NCBI RefSeq assembly: GCF_036906915.1
Contig: NZ_JBAKHX010000088.1
Span: 1 to 31,740 of the forward strand
Source: Phytohabitans sp036906915
Lineage (GTDB): Bacteria > Actinomycetota > Actinomycetes > Mycobacteriales > Micromonosporaceae
DNA length: 31,740 nucleotides
Direction: 5' to 3'
Shown here piece after piece: positions 8,278 to 16,012 of this stretch. Positions within the stretch are counted from its first letter, which is position 1. The number at the start of each line of letters is the position of its first letter. Under the pieces are notes generated by a model that did no database searches, was not told the origin of the DNA, and saw nothing but the letters and a program-made list of their open reading frames with translations. The translations under genes and the position numbers were made by a program.

Positions 8278-8939
8278 GGCTCGGACCGGTCGCGCTCCTG
8301 CCAGGTGCACAGGCAGACCCTGTTGCCGTCGGGGTCCGCGAGGACCCAGTAGCTCGGCGCCTGGTCGTCGTCGACGAGCGTGCCCCCGGCGGCGAGCGCG
8401 GCGGCGATGCGCGGCCGGACCTGCGCCGGCTCGACCCACACGTCCGGATGCCAGCGCTGGCGCGGCTCCTCGCTGCCCGACTGCTGGAACCACATGGTCG
8501 GCAGCGCGCCGTGCGGGTCGTTCAGCTCGTCGTCGACGCCGGGCGCCGGGTTGTCGGCGAACGCCAGCACCGCACGCCAGAACGGCCGGATCGCCTCGTA
8601 CGCGGGCGCGTCGAGCGCCAGTTCGAGGCGCGAGACGGTGGCGGACTCCGTGCGCAGGCCGGCGTCCGCGGCGAGCGCCGAGATGGTACGGGCCAATCGC
8701 ACGTCCCGTTCGGTGACCCCCCGCGCGTCGTGGCTGGTGAGCCGGGCGTCGAGGTGCGTGTAGCGCAGGTCGAGGTCGGGGTGGTGATCCTCCCGCTCGG
8801 CGGCCTCGGCTATGGCGTTGAGCAGCGACACCCCGGTGGCGAAGTCCGGTGTGTTGATACGTGTCTGTAGGCCACCGAGCAGGTAGGCCCACCCCTGCAG
8901 CCCGGCGTCGGCGATCTGCTTTCCGGTCAACTTGGTCAT
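8274..8939 (-). CDS. Pterin-4a-carbinolamine dehydratase-like domain fused to a VOC domain
   Basis: Two domains in 221 residues. The first 95 or so residues match the pterin-4a-carbinolamine dehydratase (PCD/DCoH) fold, with the family's histidine-rich active-site stretch EREDHHPDLDLRYTHL and DVRLARTISALA. The rest is one VOC (glyoxalase/bleomycin-resistance) unit, with MWFQQSGS and a closing YWVLADPDGNRVCLCTW. This fusion order recurs in actinobacteria, but its substrate is not known to me. ATG at 8939 gives MTKLTGKQIADAG, a normal PCD beginning; an upstream MREHGL extension is possible but unneeded. The next gene overlaps by 4 bp, so the two are probably co-expressed. Catalysis by the PCD half is plausible because the His-His pair is kept. 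Confidence 0.85.
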   Translation of the reverse strand: MTKLTGKQIADAGLQGWAYLLGGLQTRINTPDFATGVSLLNAIAEAAEREDHHPDLDLRYTHLDARLTSHDARGVTERDVRLARTISALAADAGLRTESATVSRLELALDAPAYEAIRPFWRAVLAFADNPAPGVDDELNDPHGALPTMWFQQSGSEEPRQRWHPDVWVEPAQVRPRIAAALAAGGTLVDDDQAPSYWVLADPDGNRVCLCTWQERDRSEP

Positions 8940-9089
8940 GAGGCCATGCTCGCGCATTTCACCGCTCGTGCAGGCGATCGGCGCGATCAACGGCCTCGGC
9001 GTCGACGGCGCCATCACCGTCGCCCCGGACCTGCTCGTGGTGGTGGCGCACCGCAACGGCCTGCGCGGGCGGCCGTATAGTCTGGCCGG
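8940..9089. other. Intergenic region with a leaderless-type promoter
   Basis: This short divergent gap holds no convincing gene. TATAGT at 9076-9081 is a good -10 located 8 bases before the GTG at 9090, so the plus-strand remnant would be read without a leader. A plus-strand reading gives VAPDLLVVVAHRNGL, which looks protein-like, but I cannot assign it. Confidence 0.4.
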
Positions 9090-9317
9090 GTGGAGATCGC
9101 GCTGGTACCGGCCGCGAGGGCCACTGACGCCGGCTTCGTGGCGGAGGTCGCCGACCTGGTCGACCGGGTGTGCGCGGATGCCGAGTCCGGCCTGTGGCGA
9201 GACGGCGTGGCCCGCACCGACCCGGCCGGGGTGGCGGCGACCGTCGCCGCCGGCGAGCTCGTCGCGGCCTGGCTCGCGACCCCGTGCGACTTCGTCATCT
9301 ATCACAAGCCGTTGTGA
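9090..9317 (+). pseudogene. GNAT acetyltransferase remnant (internal deletion)
   Basis: The 75-residue reading starts like an actinobacterial GNAT acetyltransferase (VEIALVPAARATDAGFVAEV, then LWRDGVARTDPAGVAATVAAGEL) and ends PCDFVIYHKPL, which resembles the C-terminal end of the same family. The whole acetyl-CoA-binding core, normally about 70-80 residues between these two parts, is absent. The simplest reading is an in-frame internal deletion leaving a non-catalytic stub. A good -10 (TATAGT) is still present. An alternative is a genuine small protein with chance similarity. Copy 2 of the palindromic repeat lies about 110 bp downstream. Confidence 0.6.
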
Positions 9318-9428
9318 GCGTGGGCTACACGACGAACGCGTAGACGAGCGCCGCGGGCACGCCGCGATGTCCTGGCGCGCCTCCGACGGCCATCGCACTG
9401 TCCCGGCAGGCGCCCTTCGGGCGACAGC

Positions 9429-9510
9429 TCGATCAAGGGCGATTGCATCGATCAAGGGCAAACGCACGTGGAAAAGAGATCGAACCACGTGCGTTTGCCC
9501 TTGATCGACG
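9429..9510 (-). repeat. Oriented palindromic repeat, copy 2
   Basis: The best-preserved copy. Two 23-bp arms (9449-9471 and 9485-9507) are perfect inverted repeats around the 13-base loop AAAAGAGATCGAA. The extra half-arm, TCGATCAAGGGCGATTGCAT, lies to the left (9429-9448). Compared with copies 1, 3 and 4 the element is flipped, so its orientation matches the minus strand. It sits between two convergent gene ends, in sense orientation downstream of the aldehyde dehydrogenase. Confidence 0.95.
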
Positions 9511-9544
9511 GAAAGAGGGGGAGGGCGGGGGGCGTGAGCGCGCG

Positions 9545-10912
9545 CTACGCCGGGGTTAGCGTGACCGTTACCGTGCGGGTGTAGAAGTCCTTCGCGGCCG
9601 GGCCCTGCTCGCGGGGGCCGTAGCTGGACTCCTTGTCGCCGCCGAATGGGGCGTGGAAGTCGACGCCGGCCGTGGGCGCGTTGACCTTGACCATGCCGGT
9701 CTCGAAGCGCGGGGCGAGGGTCAGCGCCGCCGTCAGGTCGCGGGTGAACAGCGCCGCCACCAGCCCCTGCCGGACCGCGTTGGCGGCCTCGATCGCGGCC
9801 TGCGGCGAGGCGGCCGGCTGGACGGCGCAGATCGGCCCGAAGACCTCTTCGGTGAGCAGGGCGTCGCCGTCGGGTACGCCGGTCACGACCGTAGGGGCGA
9901 CGAAGAAGCCGTCGCGGTCGAGCGCCGCGCCGCCCGTCAGAACCTTCGCCCCCCGCCCGGCGGCGCGCCGCGCGGCGTCGACCACCGCGTCGCGGGCGCC
10001 CTCGTCGATGACGGGTCCGGCGACGGTACCGGGATCCGCCGGGTCGCCCACCGATAGCGCCTCCACGGCGGCGGTCAGCCGCTGCGCGAAGTCTTCGGCA
10101 TCCCCGACGACGATGACGCGGCTGGTCGCGGTGCATTTCTGGCCGGCGTACCCCATTGCGGCACCCGCGATGGTGCGCGCCGCCGCGTCGAGGTCGGCGT
10201 CGGGCAGCACGACCGACGGGTTCTGGCCGCCCATCTCGCACTGCACGGGGATGCCCCGCGCGGCGGCCGCCTCGCGGACCCGCCTGCCGACAGCGGTGGA
10301 GCCGGTGAACGAGACCGCGTCGGCCGACTCGACCAGGGCCGCGCCGGCCGGGCCACCACCGGTCACCACCGTGAGCACGCCCTCCGGAAGGGCGAACAGC
10401 TCCGCCAGGCGCAGCGCCACCGCTGGCGCCTGCTCGGCGGGTTTGAGGACGACGCCGTTGCCGTAGGCGAGCGCGGGCGCGGCTTTCCACAGTGGAATCG
10501 CCACCGGGAAGTTCCACGGCGTGATCAGGCCAGCCACGCCGTGCGGCCGGCGGCGGGTGTGCAGGAGCGAGACGCCGTCGGCGGCGGGGAAGACGTCACC
10601 CTCGGGAAGCAGGGCCGCCTGTGCGAAGTACCGCAGAATTGCGACGCCCCGGGCGACCTCGCCGCGGGCCTCGACCACGGGTTTGCCGACCTCGCGCACG
10701 ACGAGCGCGGCCACCTCGTCCGCGGCGCCGGCGAGGGTCTCGGCGCACGCGCTCAGCGCGGCGGCGCGCTCGGGCGCGGGGCGACGCGCCCAGTCGGCGC
10801 CGGCCGCACGGGTGCGCTCGACCGCCGCGGCGACCTCGGACGGGGTGCTGTCGGGCACGCGCACGACCACGTCGTGGGGCGCCTGCGGGGAACTGCTCAC
10901 GATCTGCGACAC
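9545..10912 (-). CDS. Aldehyde dehydrogenase, probably alpha-ketoglutarate semialdehyde dehydrogenase
   Basis: NAD(P)-dependent oxidation of an aldehyde to an acid in the cytoplasm. All hallmark residues are present: Asn134 in TPWNFP, Lys157 in VLKPAEQ, the FTGSTAVGRRV cofactor loop, Glu226 in EMGGQNP, catalytic Cys260 in GQKCTA, and EEVFGPI near the C-terminus. At 455 residues it is slightly short for the family (about 480) but intact. GTG at 10912 follows AGGAGG and lies 1 base after the stop of the FAH-family gene, so the pair is an operon. The upstream enzyme resembles 2-keto-3-deoxy-pentonate dehydratases, so 2,5-dioxopentanoate is the likely substrate and the product would enter the TCA cycle. 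The substrate is inference; succinate-semialdehyde or other aldehydes remain possible. Confidence 0.85.
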   Translation of the reverse strand: MSQIVSSSPQAPHDVVVRVPDSTPSEVAAAVERTRAAGADWARRPAPERAAALSACAETLAGAADEVAALVVREVGKPVVEARGEVARGVAILRYFAQAALLPEGDVFPAADGVSLLHTRRRPHGVAGLITPWNFPVAIPLWKAAPALAYGNGVVLKPAEQAPAVALRLAELFALPEGVLTVVTGGGPAGAALVESADAVSFTGSTAVGRRVREAAAARGIPVQCEMGGQNPSVVLPDADLDAAARTIAGAAMGYAGQKCTATSRVIVVGDAEDFAQRLTAAVEALSVGDPADPGTVAGPVIDEGARDAVVDAARRAAGRGAKVLTGGAALDRDGFFVAPTVVTGVPDGDALLTEEVFGPICAVQPAASPQAAIEAANAVRQGLVAALFTRDLTAALTLAPRFETGMVKVNAPTAGVDFHAPFGGDKESSYGPREQGPAAKDFYTRTVTVTLTPA

Positions 10913-10913
10913 G

Positions 10914-11762
10914 TCATCCTCCTGAAGGTCGGCCGACCACGGTCACGGGGTTGCGCAGCGTTCCCACGCCGGCGATGTCGATGACGACGACGTCACCGGC
11001 ACGCAGCGTGAAGTCGCGGTCGGGGACGACACCGGTGCCGGTGAGCAGCACGACACCGGCGGGGAAGTCCAGCGCCCGGGTCAGCCAGTCGACCAGCTCC
11101 TCGGGCTGCCGGGCGAGCTGCGCGGTCGAGGTGGTGCCGGAGTAGGCGTCGGCGCCGTCGCGCTCGACCCGTATCGACACCTCGAACGGGCCCTCCACCT
11201 GCCACGCCGGCACGATCGCCGGGCCCAACGCGCAGGCACGGCTGTAGATCTTGGCCTGCGGCAGGTACAGCGGGTTCTCGCCCTCGATCGAACGGCTGCT
11301 CATGTCGTTGCCGACGGTGTAGCCGAACACCTCGCCCGCGGCGTTCACGACGACGCCGAGCTCGGCCTCGGGCACGTCCCAGCCGGAGTCGGTGCGGATG
11401 CCGACCGGCTCGCCGTCGGCGACGACCCGCGCGGCGGTGCTCTTGAAGAACAGCTCGGGACGCGCTGCCGTGTACACGTGGTCGTACAGCTTGCCGTGCC
11501 CGGCCGGCTCGGACTCCTCGCGCCGCCCTTCCCGGCTTCGCTGGTAGGTGACGCCTGCGGCCCAGACCTCCTGCTCGTCGATGGGCGCGAGCACGGTGCC
11601 GGCCGCGTCGGCCGGCGCGGCGGCCGCCTCGTACACGGCGCGCGCCCGCGCGAGCGGCAGCGCCAGCAGTCCGGCCAGGGTCTGGTCGAGGGCGAGCAGT
11701 TGACCGTCGCGGCGGACCACCCAGCGGCGGCCGTGCACGGGGTGCTCGACGTGGATCAGCAC
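10914..11762 (-). CDS. FAH-family 2-keto-3-deoxy-sugar-acid dehydratase-like protein
   Basis: Fumarylacetoacetate-hydrolase-fold protein of 282 residues. It contains WAAGVTYQRSREGR, LFFKSTAARVV, the metal-ligand segment VPEAELGVVVN, and GYTVGNDMSSRSIEGENPLY. The SRSIEGENPLYLPQAK stretch is, as I recall it, characteristic of the 2-keto-3-deoxy-D-arabinonate dehydratase branch rather than of true fumarylacetoacetases. That enzyme removes water from the ketodeoxy acid to give alpha-ketoglutarate semialdehyde, the substrate suggested for the dehydrogenase 1 bp downstream. Start is GTG at 11762 (VLIHVEHP). The upstream steps (sugar dehydrogenase, lactonase, sugar-acid dehydratase) are not in this window. 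The promoter must lie in the 181-bp gap shared with the ion-channel gene, which also holds repeat copy 3. Confidence 0.8.
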   Translation of the reverse strand: MLIHVEHPVHGRRWVVRRDGQLLALDQTLAGLLALPLARARAVYEAAAAPADAAGTVLAPIDEQEVWAAGVTYQRSREGRREESEPAGHGKLYDHVYTAARPELFFKSTAARVVADGEPVGIRTDSGWDVPEAELGVVVNAAGEVFGYTVGNDMSSRSIEGENPLYLPQAKIYSRACALGPAIVPAWQVEGPFEVSIRVERDGADAYSGTTSTAQLARQPEELVDWLTRALDFPAGVVLLTGTGVVPDRDFTLRAGDVVVIDIAGVGTLRNPVTVVGRPSGG

Positions 11763-11821
11763 GCCCCCAGGCTACGGCCCGGCGTGTGCACGCCGGGCCG
11801 TAGCCCCACCGCCGGCCGGTC

Positions 11822-11903
11822 CGTCGATCAAGGGCGAATGCACGTGTTTCGATCTCCTCTTCACGTGCGTTCGCCCTCGATCGATGCGATCACCCTTGAT
11901 CGG
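11822..11903 (+). repeat. Oriented palindromic repeat, copy 3
   Basis: Arms at about 11822-11847 and 11861-11886 enclose a 13-base loop starting TTCGATCTC. Non-Watson-Crick arm positions are two G.T, one A.C and one T.T. The third half-arm GATCACCCTTGATCGG is at 11888-11903. Unlike the others, this copy lies in a divergent intergenic region, between the 5' ends of the FAH-family gene and the ion-channel gene. Confidence 0.9.
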
Positions 11904-11943
11904 CGCGACGGCCGCGCTAGCTGGTGGGCCGTACGCTGGCGCG

Positions 11944-12783
11944 ATGGTTGATCGATGCCGGAGGATCACCGAGTCGCGGCTGTTCGAGGTGCTCATCGTC
12001 TTCGTCATCGTCGCGAACGCGGTCGTGCTGGGCCTCGAGACGTACGAGCACCTCGGCTCCGCCCGGCCGCTGCTGCGCGGCCTGGAATGGACCTTCCGCG
12101 TCGTGTTCGTCGCCGAGATCGCCATCCGCATCATGGCGCACGGCCGCCGCCCCCAGGACTTCTTCAAGCACGGCTGGAACGTGTTCGACTTCGTGGTGAT
12201 CGCCGCGGCGTTCATCCCCGGCCTGCACGGCGAGTCACCCGTGCTGCGCATCATCCGGATCGCGCGGGTGGTGCGGCTCGTGCGCTTCTCGCCCGGCCTG
12301 CGCACCATCGTGGCGGCGCTACTGCGCAGCCTGCCCGGGGTGGGCGGGTTCCTCGCGCTGGCGATGGTGACGCTGTACGTGTACGGGATGGCGGGGTGGC
12401 TCATCTTCGCCGACCGGTACCCGGACGAGTACGGCACGATCGGGCGGGCGGTGCTGACGCTGTTCGTGCTGCTGTCCCTGGAGACGCTGCCCGACCTGAT
12501 CGACCAGGGCATGGAAGTCTCGCCCTGGACCCTCGTGTACTACGTCAGCTACGTGCTCATCACGGCGAACCTGCTGGTGAACATCCTGATCGCGGTCATC
12601 GTCAACTCCATGGAGGAGGCCCGGCGCCTGGAGATGACCGAACGGATCGCCTCCGACGAGGACCATGACGGCATCCCCGACGACGTAGACCGCATCATGG
12701 TCAGCCAACACCTCGACGACCTGCGCACCCTCGTAGCGAAGCTGGAACGCGAGCTGCGAATAGAACGCGACGACGGTCGCTAG
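11944..12783 (+). CDS. Voltage-gated-type ion channel (6TM, single domain)
   Basis: A 279-residue membrane protein of the bacterial single-domain voltage-gated cation channel family, expected to work as a tetramer. S1 is about residues 12-31, S2 51-66, S3 79-93. S4 has arginines at 102, 105, 108, 111 and 114, the regular every-third spacing of a voltage sensor. S5 is about 134-156, a pore loop follows with filter region SLETLPD (178-184, Glu180), and S6 is about 199-222. The C-terminal tail has a Ca-loop-like DEDHDGIPDDVD (238-249) and a short coiled coil (about 253-275). Sodium channels of the NaChBac group usually have TLESW here, so ion choice is unclear. ATG at 11944 is preferred: TACGCT at 11932-11937 is a -10 six bases upstream, implying a leaderless message. 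A longer reading from 11884 only translates the repeat. Confidence 0.9.
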   Translation: MVDRCRRITESRLFEVLIVFVIVANAVVLGLETYEHLGSARPLLRGLEWTFRVVFVAEIAIRIMAHGRRPQDFFKHGWNVFDFVVIAAAFIPGLHGESPVLRIIRIARVVRLVRFSPGLRTIVAALLRSLPGVGGFLALAMVTLYVYGMAGWLIFADRYPDEYGTIGRAVLTLFVLLSLETLPDLIDQGMEVSPWTLVYYVSYVLITANLLVNILIAVIVNSMEEARRLEMTERIASDEDHDGIPDDVDRIMVSQHLDDLRTLVAKLERELRIERDDGR

Positions 12784-12930
12784 GCCCCTCGAGGCCGTCA
12801 ATGTCACCGCGGCGCCACGTGGCACGACCGGTGCGGCGACGGCCTCGGCGCGGCGCCGGTCCGCGACGCGGCCGGCACGGCGGTCCGATTTGGACAGTGG
12901 AGGGTCGGCCCGCGGGCTTGTGCGGGTTGG
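12784..12930. other. Convergent intergenic gap
   Basis: This 147-bp gap between the channel stop and the aldo/keto reductase stop shows no gene. GGCCCCTCGAGGCC at 12783-12796 could fold as a small hairpin just after the channel gene, but no T-run follows. Confidence 0.3.
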
Positions 12931-13980
12931 TTACAGGTGGGGGCCGAGCAACGTGAGGTCGGCGGGGGAGAGGCGGTCGCGGGCCGTCTTGGCCTGGTGC
13001 CAGTACGGGTACAGCAGCGGCTGCGCGCTGACCTCGTCGAGGCGCCGCCGCTCGTCGTCGGTGAGCACCAGATCGGCGGCCGCGAGGTTGTCGGCCAGTT
13101 GCTCGCTGGTGCGGGCGCCGACCACCACGGTGCTCACCGCGGGGCGGCCGAGCAGCCAGGCGAGGGCCACCTGCGCGGCCGAGACGCCGTGCGCCTCGCC
13201 GACCTGGACGAGAACCTCGACGGTGTCGTAGAGCTTGTCCTCGTCGTACACGGGAGGCTCGTCCCAATCGGTGAGCTGGCGGCTGCCGGCGGGCGCCTCG
13301 CGATCGCGGCGGTACTTGCCGGAGAGCAGGCCGCCTGCGAGAGGGCTCCACACCAGCACGCCGAGCCCCTGGTCGACCGCGGCGGGGATCAGTTCGTACT
13401 CGGAGTCGCGGGCCTGCAACGAGTAGTAGATCTGCTGGCTGACCGGCTGGGGCAGGCTGCCGAGCTGGGCCGTGCCGATGGCCTTCATCAGCTGCCAGCC
13501 GGCGAAGTTGGACAACCCGACGTACCGCACCTTGCCCGCCCGGACCAGCAGATCCAGCGCCTCGAACGTCTCCTCCAGCGGCGTCAGTCCGTCCCACTCG
13601 TGCAGCTGGTACAGGTCGATGTGGTCGGTCTGGAGCCGCCGCAGGCTCGCCTCGCAGCCGGCGATGAGATGGTGTCGGGAGAGCCCGGCGTCGTTGGGGC
13701 CGGGGCCCATGCGGAAGCGCACCTTGGTCGCGAGCAGCAGGTCGTCCCGCCGGCCGCGGAGCACCTCGCCGACGATCTCCTCGGACGCGCCGTCCGAGTA
13801 CACGTCGGCGGTGTCGATGAGGTTGATGCCCGCGTCGAGGCAGCGGTCGACCTGCTTGCGCGCCTCGTCGACGCCGGTCGTGCCGACGTTGGCGAAACCG
13901 CCCTTGCCGCCGAACGTCATCGTGCCCATCGACAACACCGAAACCTGAAGGCCCGACTGGCCCAGCGCCCTGTACTCCAC
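12931..13980 (-). CDS. Aldo/keto reductase
   Basis: NADPH-dependent reductase of the AKR superfamily, 349 residues, cytoplasmic. The catalytic tetrad can be read directly: Asp56 and Tyr61 in DTADVYSDG, Lys86 in LATKVRF and His127 in YQLHEWD. The pattern of SNFAGWQL, QIYYSLQARDSEYE, WSPLAGGLLSGKY and the C-terminal AWLLGRPAVSTVVVGARTSEQL follows the AKR11/12-like bacterial members, which often reduce aldehydes or sugar-derived ketones. The substrate is unknown. GTG at 13980 starts VEYRALGQSGLQVS, the usual family beginning. The in-frame extension to 14133 is Arg/Ala-rich and lacks family similarity, so I left it out. It converges on the ion-channel gene and diverges from the MOSC gene; no operon partner is visible. 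Confidence 0.9.
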   Translation of the reverse strand: MEYRALGQSGLQVSVLSMGTMTFGGKGGFANVGTTGVDEARKQVDRCLDAGINLIDTADVYSDGASEEIVGEVLRGRRDDLLLATKVRFRMGPGPNDAGLSRHHLIAGCEASLRRLQTDHIDLYQLHEWDGLTPLEETFEALDLLVRAGKVRYVGLSNFAGWQLMKAIGTAQLGSLPQPVSQQIYYSLQARDSEYELIPAAVDQGLGVLVWSPLAGGLLSGKYRRDREAPAGSRQLTDWDEPPVYDEDKLYDTVEVLVQVGEAHGVSAAQVALAWLLGRPAVSTVVVGARTSEQLADNLAAADLVLTDDERRRLDEVSAQPLLYPYWHQAKTARDRLSPADLTLLGPHL

Positions 13981-14186
13981 AGCCCAACCGTAGTCGGTCC
14001 GGGTGCTCAGAGGAGCGTCTTGCCGGCCTTCTGGCCCTGCAGACCGTCCTCGGCGCCTTCGCGCCGCACCCTTCGCTGTGGCCGTCCTGACTGGACAGAC
14101 GGCGTCGCTGCCCGTCCCGGCCTGGGTCGCCATCGCGTCACCCGCGCGGACTCCGGAGGGGCGCGCTTGGCGGATACCATCGCGGG

Positions 14187-14870
14187 ATGCACCTCGAGCA
14201 GCTCTGGCGGTACCCGGTGAAGTCCATCGGCGGCGAGCGGCTCGACGCCGTCGCGGTCGGCGTGCTCGGCATCGAGGGTGACCGGGGCATCGGCGTGCGC
14301 GACGAGCGCGACGAGTTCACCTGGGCCGGTGATGTCCCAGGGCTCATGCGGGTGGGAGCCGTCACCGTCGAGCCCGGGGTGGTCGAGCTTCACCTGCCAG
14401 ACGGCCGGCGCGTCCGCTCCGACGCTCCCGACGCCGACCGCCTGCTCAGCGAGGCGGTCGAGGCCAAGGTCACGCTCGACGCGCACCAGACGCACTGGCT
14501 CGAGGGCGCGCTCCACGTGATGACCACGACAACTCTGCGCAGCCTCGCCGCGGCGCTCCCCGACAGCGCGATCGACGTCACCCGGTTCCGGCCGAACCTG
14601 GTGCTCGACGGCGCCGTGGACGATGGCACGACCGGACATCCCGAGCAGGGCTGGATCGGCCGGCGGCTGGCGATCGGCGGGCTGCGGCTGCGGTTCACCC
14701 AGCCGTGCGAGCGCTGCGTGATGATCACCAAGGAGACCACGACGGTGCCGCACGACCGCGCGGTGCTGCGCTGGGTCGCCCGCGAGCTGGGCAACAGCCT
14801 CGGCGTGTACGCGGCGGTCGAGACCCCCGGCACCGTCCACGTTGGCGACACGGCCCACTGGCTCGACTAG
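14187..14870 (+). CDS. MOSC domain protein
   Basis: A 227-residue protein with an N-terminal MOSC_N beta-barrel half (LWRYPVKSIGGERL, then GIEGDRGIGVRDE) and a C-terminal MOSC half ending with FTQPCERCVMI, whose Cys residues fit the position used for molybdenum-cofactor sulfur in this family (YcbX/mARC relatives). The expected role is a molybdenum-cofactor-dependent reduction or sulfur handling; the substrate cannot be told. ATG at 14187 follows a -10-like TACCAT (14175-14180) by only 6 bases, so the message may be leaderless. It is a single gene, followed 137 bp later by the siderophore transporter operon, which has its own iron box. Confidence 0.85.
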   Translation: MHLEQLWRYPVKSIGGERLDAVAVGVLGIEGDRGIGVRDERDEFTWAGDVPGLMRVGAVTVEPGVVELHLPDGRRVRSDAPDADRLLSEAVEAKVTLDAHQTHWLEGALHVMTTTTLRSLAAALPDSAIDVTRFRPNLVLDGAVDDGTTGHPEQGWIGRRLAIGGLRLRFTQPCERCVMITKETTTVPHDRAVLRWVARELGNSLGVYAAVETPGTVHVGDTAHWLD

Positions 14871-14947
14871 GCCCGCCTTACGCCTACGGGCGGTCGTGAG
14901 GGGCCGGGCAGGCGCGGTCCGATCATGGACTGGCGAAAACACGCAGC

Positions 14948-14966
14948 AGTGGTTAGCCTAACCTAA
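14948..14966 (+). promoter_or_regulatory. IdeR/DtxR iron box of the siderophore importer operon
   Basis: Positions 14951-14966 read GGTTAGCCTAACCTAA, matching the last 16 positions of the 19-base IdeR consensus exactly; only the first three bases differ. It lies 41 bp before the ATG at 15008, with no other gene between, so it should control all four transporter genes. Confidence 0.85.
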
Positions 14967-15007
14967 CTGTGCCTGCCTCACTCCTCATAGAGAACGGAAA
15001 CCTCACC

Positions 15008-16012
15008 ATGCGCGCATGGCGTCCGGTCCTGGCCGTGGCGGCGCTGAGCGCCCTGCTTGCCGGCTGCGGCGACGACACCTCAGCCAGCGATACGCCCGCC
15101 GCCGCGGGGCCCTGGTCCTTCACCGACGGCTCGGGCCAGGTCATCAAGGCTGACAAGACCCCCACGCGGATCATCGCCCACGCGGGCGAGGCCGCCGCGC
15201 TGATGTCGTTCGGCATCAAGCCGATCGGCATCTACGCCGACGAGTCGGTCAAGACCGACCCCAACCTGAAGAGTCTGGATCTCACCGGCATCGAGATCCT
15301 CGGCGAGGAGTGGGGCAAGATCGACGTCGAGAAGGCCGCGGCGCTGCGGCCCGACCTCATCGTCGGCGACTGGTGGCCCGCGGAGAAGGCCCACAGTGGC
15401 CTGGAGGAGGGCGTGGACGAGAAGAGCAAGAAGCTCGCCGAGCTCGCTCCGGTCGTCGGTGTCTCGCAGGGCAAGTCGATCGTCCAGCTGGCCGAGGGGT
15501 ACGAGGATCTCGCCGTAAGCCTCGGCGCCAAGGTCGACGACCCGCAGATCGCCGCGAACAAGAAGCGCTTCGAGGAGGCGGTCACCGCGTTCAAGGCGGC
15601 GGCGGCCAGCAAGCCGGGCCTGACCGTCGGGGCGGTGTCGCCCAGCGACGACAAGCTGTACTTCGCCAACCCCCAGTACGCGCCGGAGCTGCTCGACCTG
15701 CAGAGCTTCGGCCTCAAGGTGATCAACCCGGACAAGCCCGACCCCGGCTTCCCGTACTGGGAGAACCTCAGCTGGGAGAACGCCGACAAGTACCAGCCCG
15801 ACCTGATCCTGTTCGACGGCCGGTCGTTCACCCCCACGTCCAACGCGGACTGGGGCAAGAAGCAGCCGACCTGGTTCAAGATCAAGGCCGCGAAGGCCGG
15901 CGCGGTCGTGTCGTGGCCGGCGTACTGGCTGCACACGTACGGCGACTTCGCAACCGAACTGGACAAGCTGACCACAGCGGTCAAGGCCGCGGACCCGAAT
16001 GTCGGCAACTAG
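15008..16012 (+). CDS. Iron-siderophore ABC transporter substrate-binding lipoprotein
   Basis: FepB/FhuD-class periplasmic-type binding protein, lipid anchored on the outer face of the membrane. The 334-residue chain begins MRAWRPVLAVAALSALLAGC, a standard lipoprotein signal with the lipobox LLAGC, then an acidic linker. The core has DKTPTRIIAHAGEAAALMSFGIKPIG and LRPDLIVGDWW, the usual beginning of the first lobe, and a long linking helix around residues 170-195. ATG at 15008 is preferred to the one at 14969 because the signal peptide then starts at residue 1. It is the first gene of the operon; the next gene overlaps its end by 14 bp. Regulation by iron is predicted from the box at 14948-14966. 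The type of siderophore bound is unknown. Confidence 0.92.
   Translation: MRAWRPVLAVAALSALLAGCGDDTSASDTPAAAGPWSFTDGSGQVIKADKTPTRIIAHAGEAAALMSFGIKPIGIYADESVKTDPNLKSLDLTGIEILGEEWGKIDVEKAAALRPDLIVGDWWPAEKAHSGLEEGVDEKSKKLAELAPVVGVSQGKSIVQLAEGYEDLAVSLGAKVDDPQIAANKKRFEEAVTAFKAAAASKPGLTVGAVSPSDDKLYFANPQYAPELLDLQSFGLKVINPDKPDPGFPYWENLSWENADKYQPDLILFDGRSFTPTSNADWGKKQPTWFKIKAAKAGAVVSWPAYWLHTYGDFATELDKLTTAVKAADPNVGN

Noticed and set aside
8940..10517. Long N-terminal extension of the PCD-VOC protein
   Set aside because: It runs antisense through the GNAT remnant, repeat copy 2 and the aldehyde dehydrogenase; the PCD domain begins at the ATG at 8939.
11884..11943. Upstream start for the ion channel
   Set aside because: The extra 20 residues translate repeat copy 3, and a -10 element lies between it and ATG 11944.
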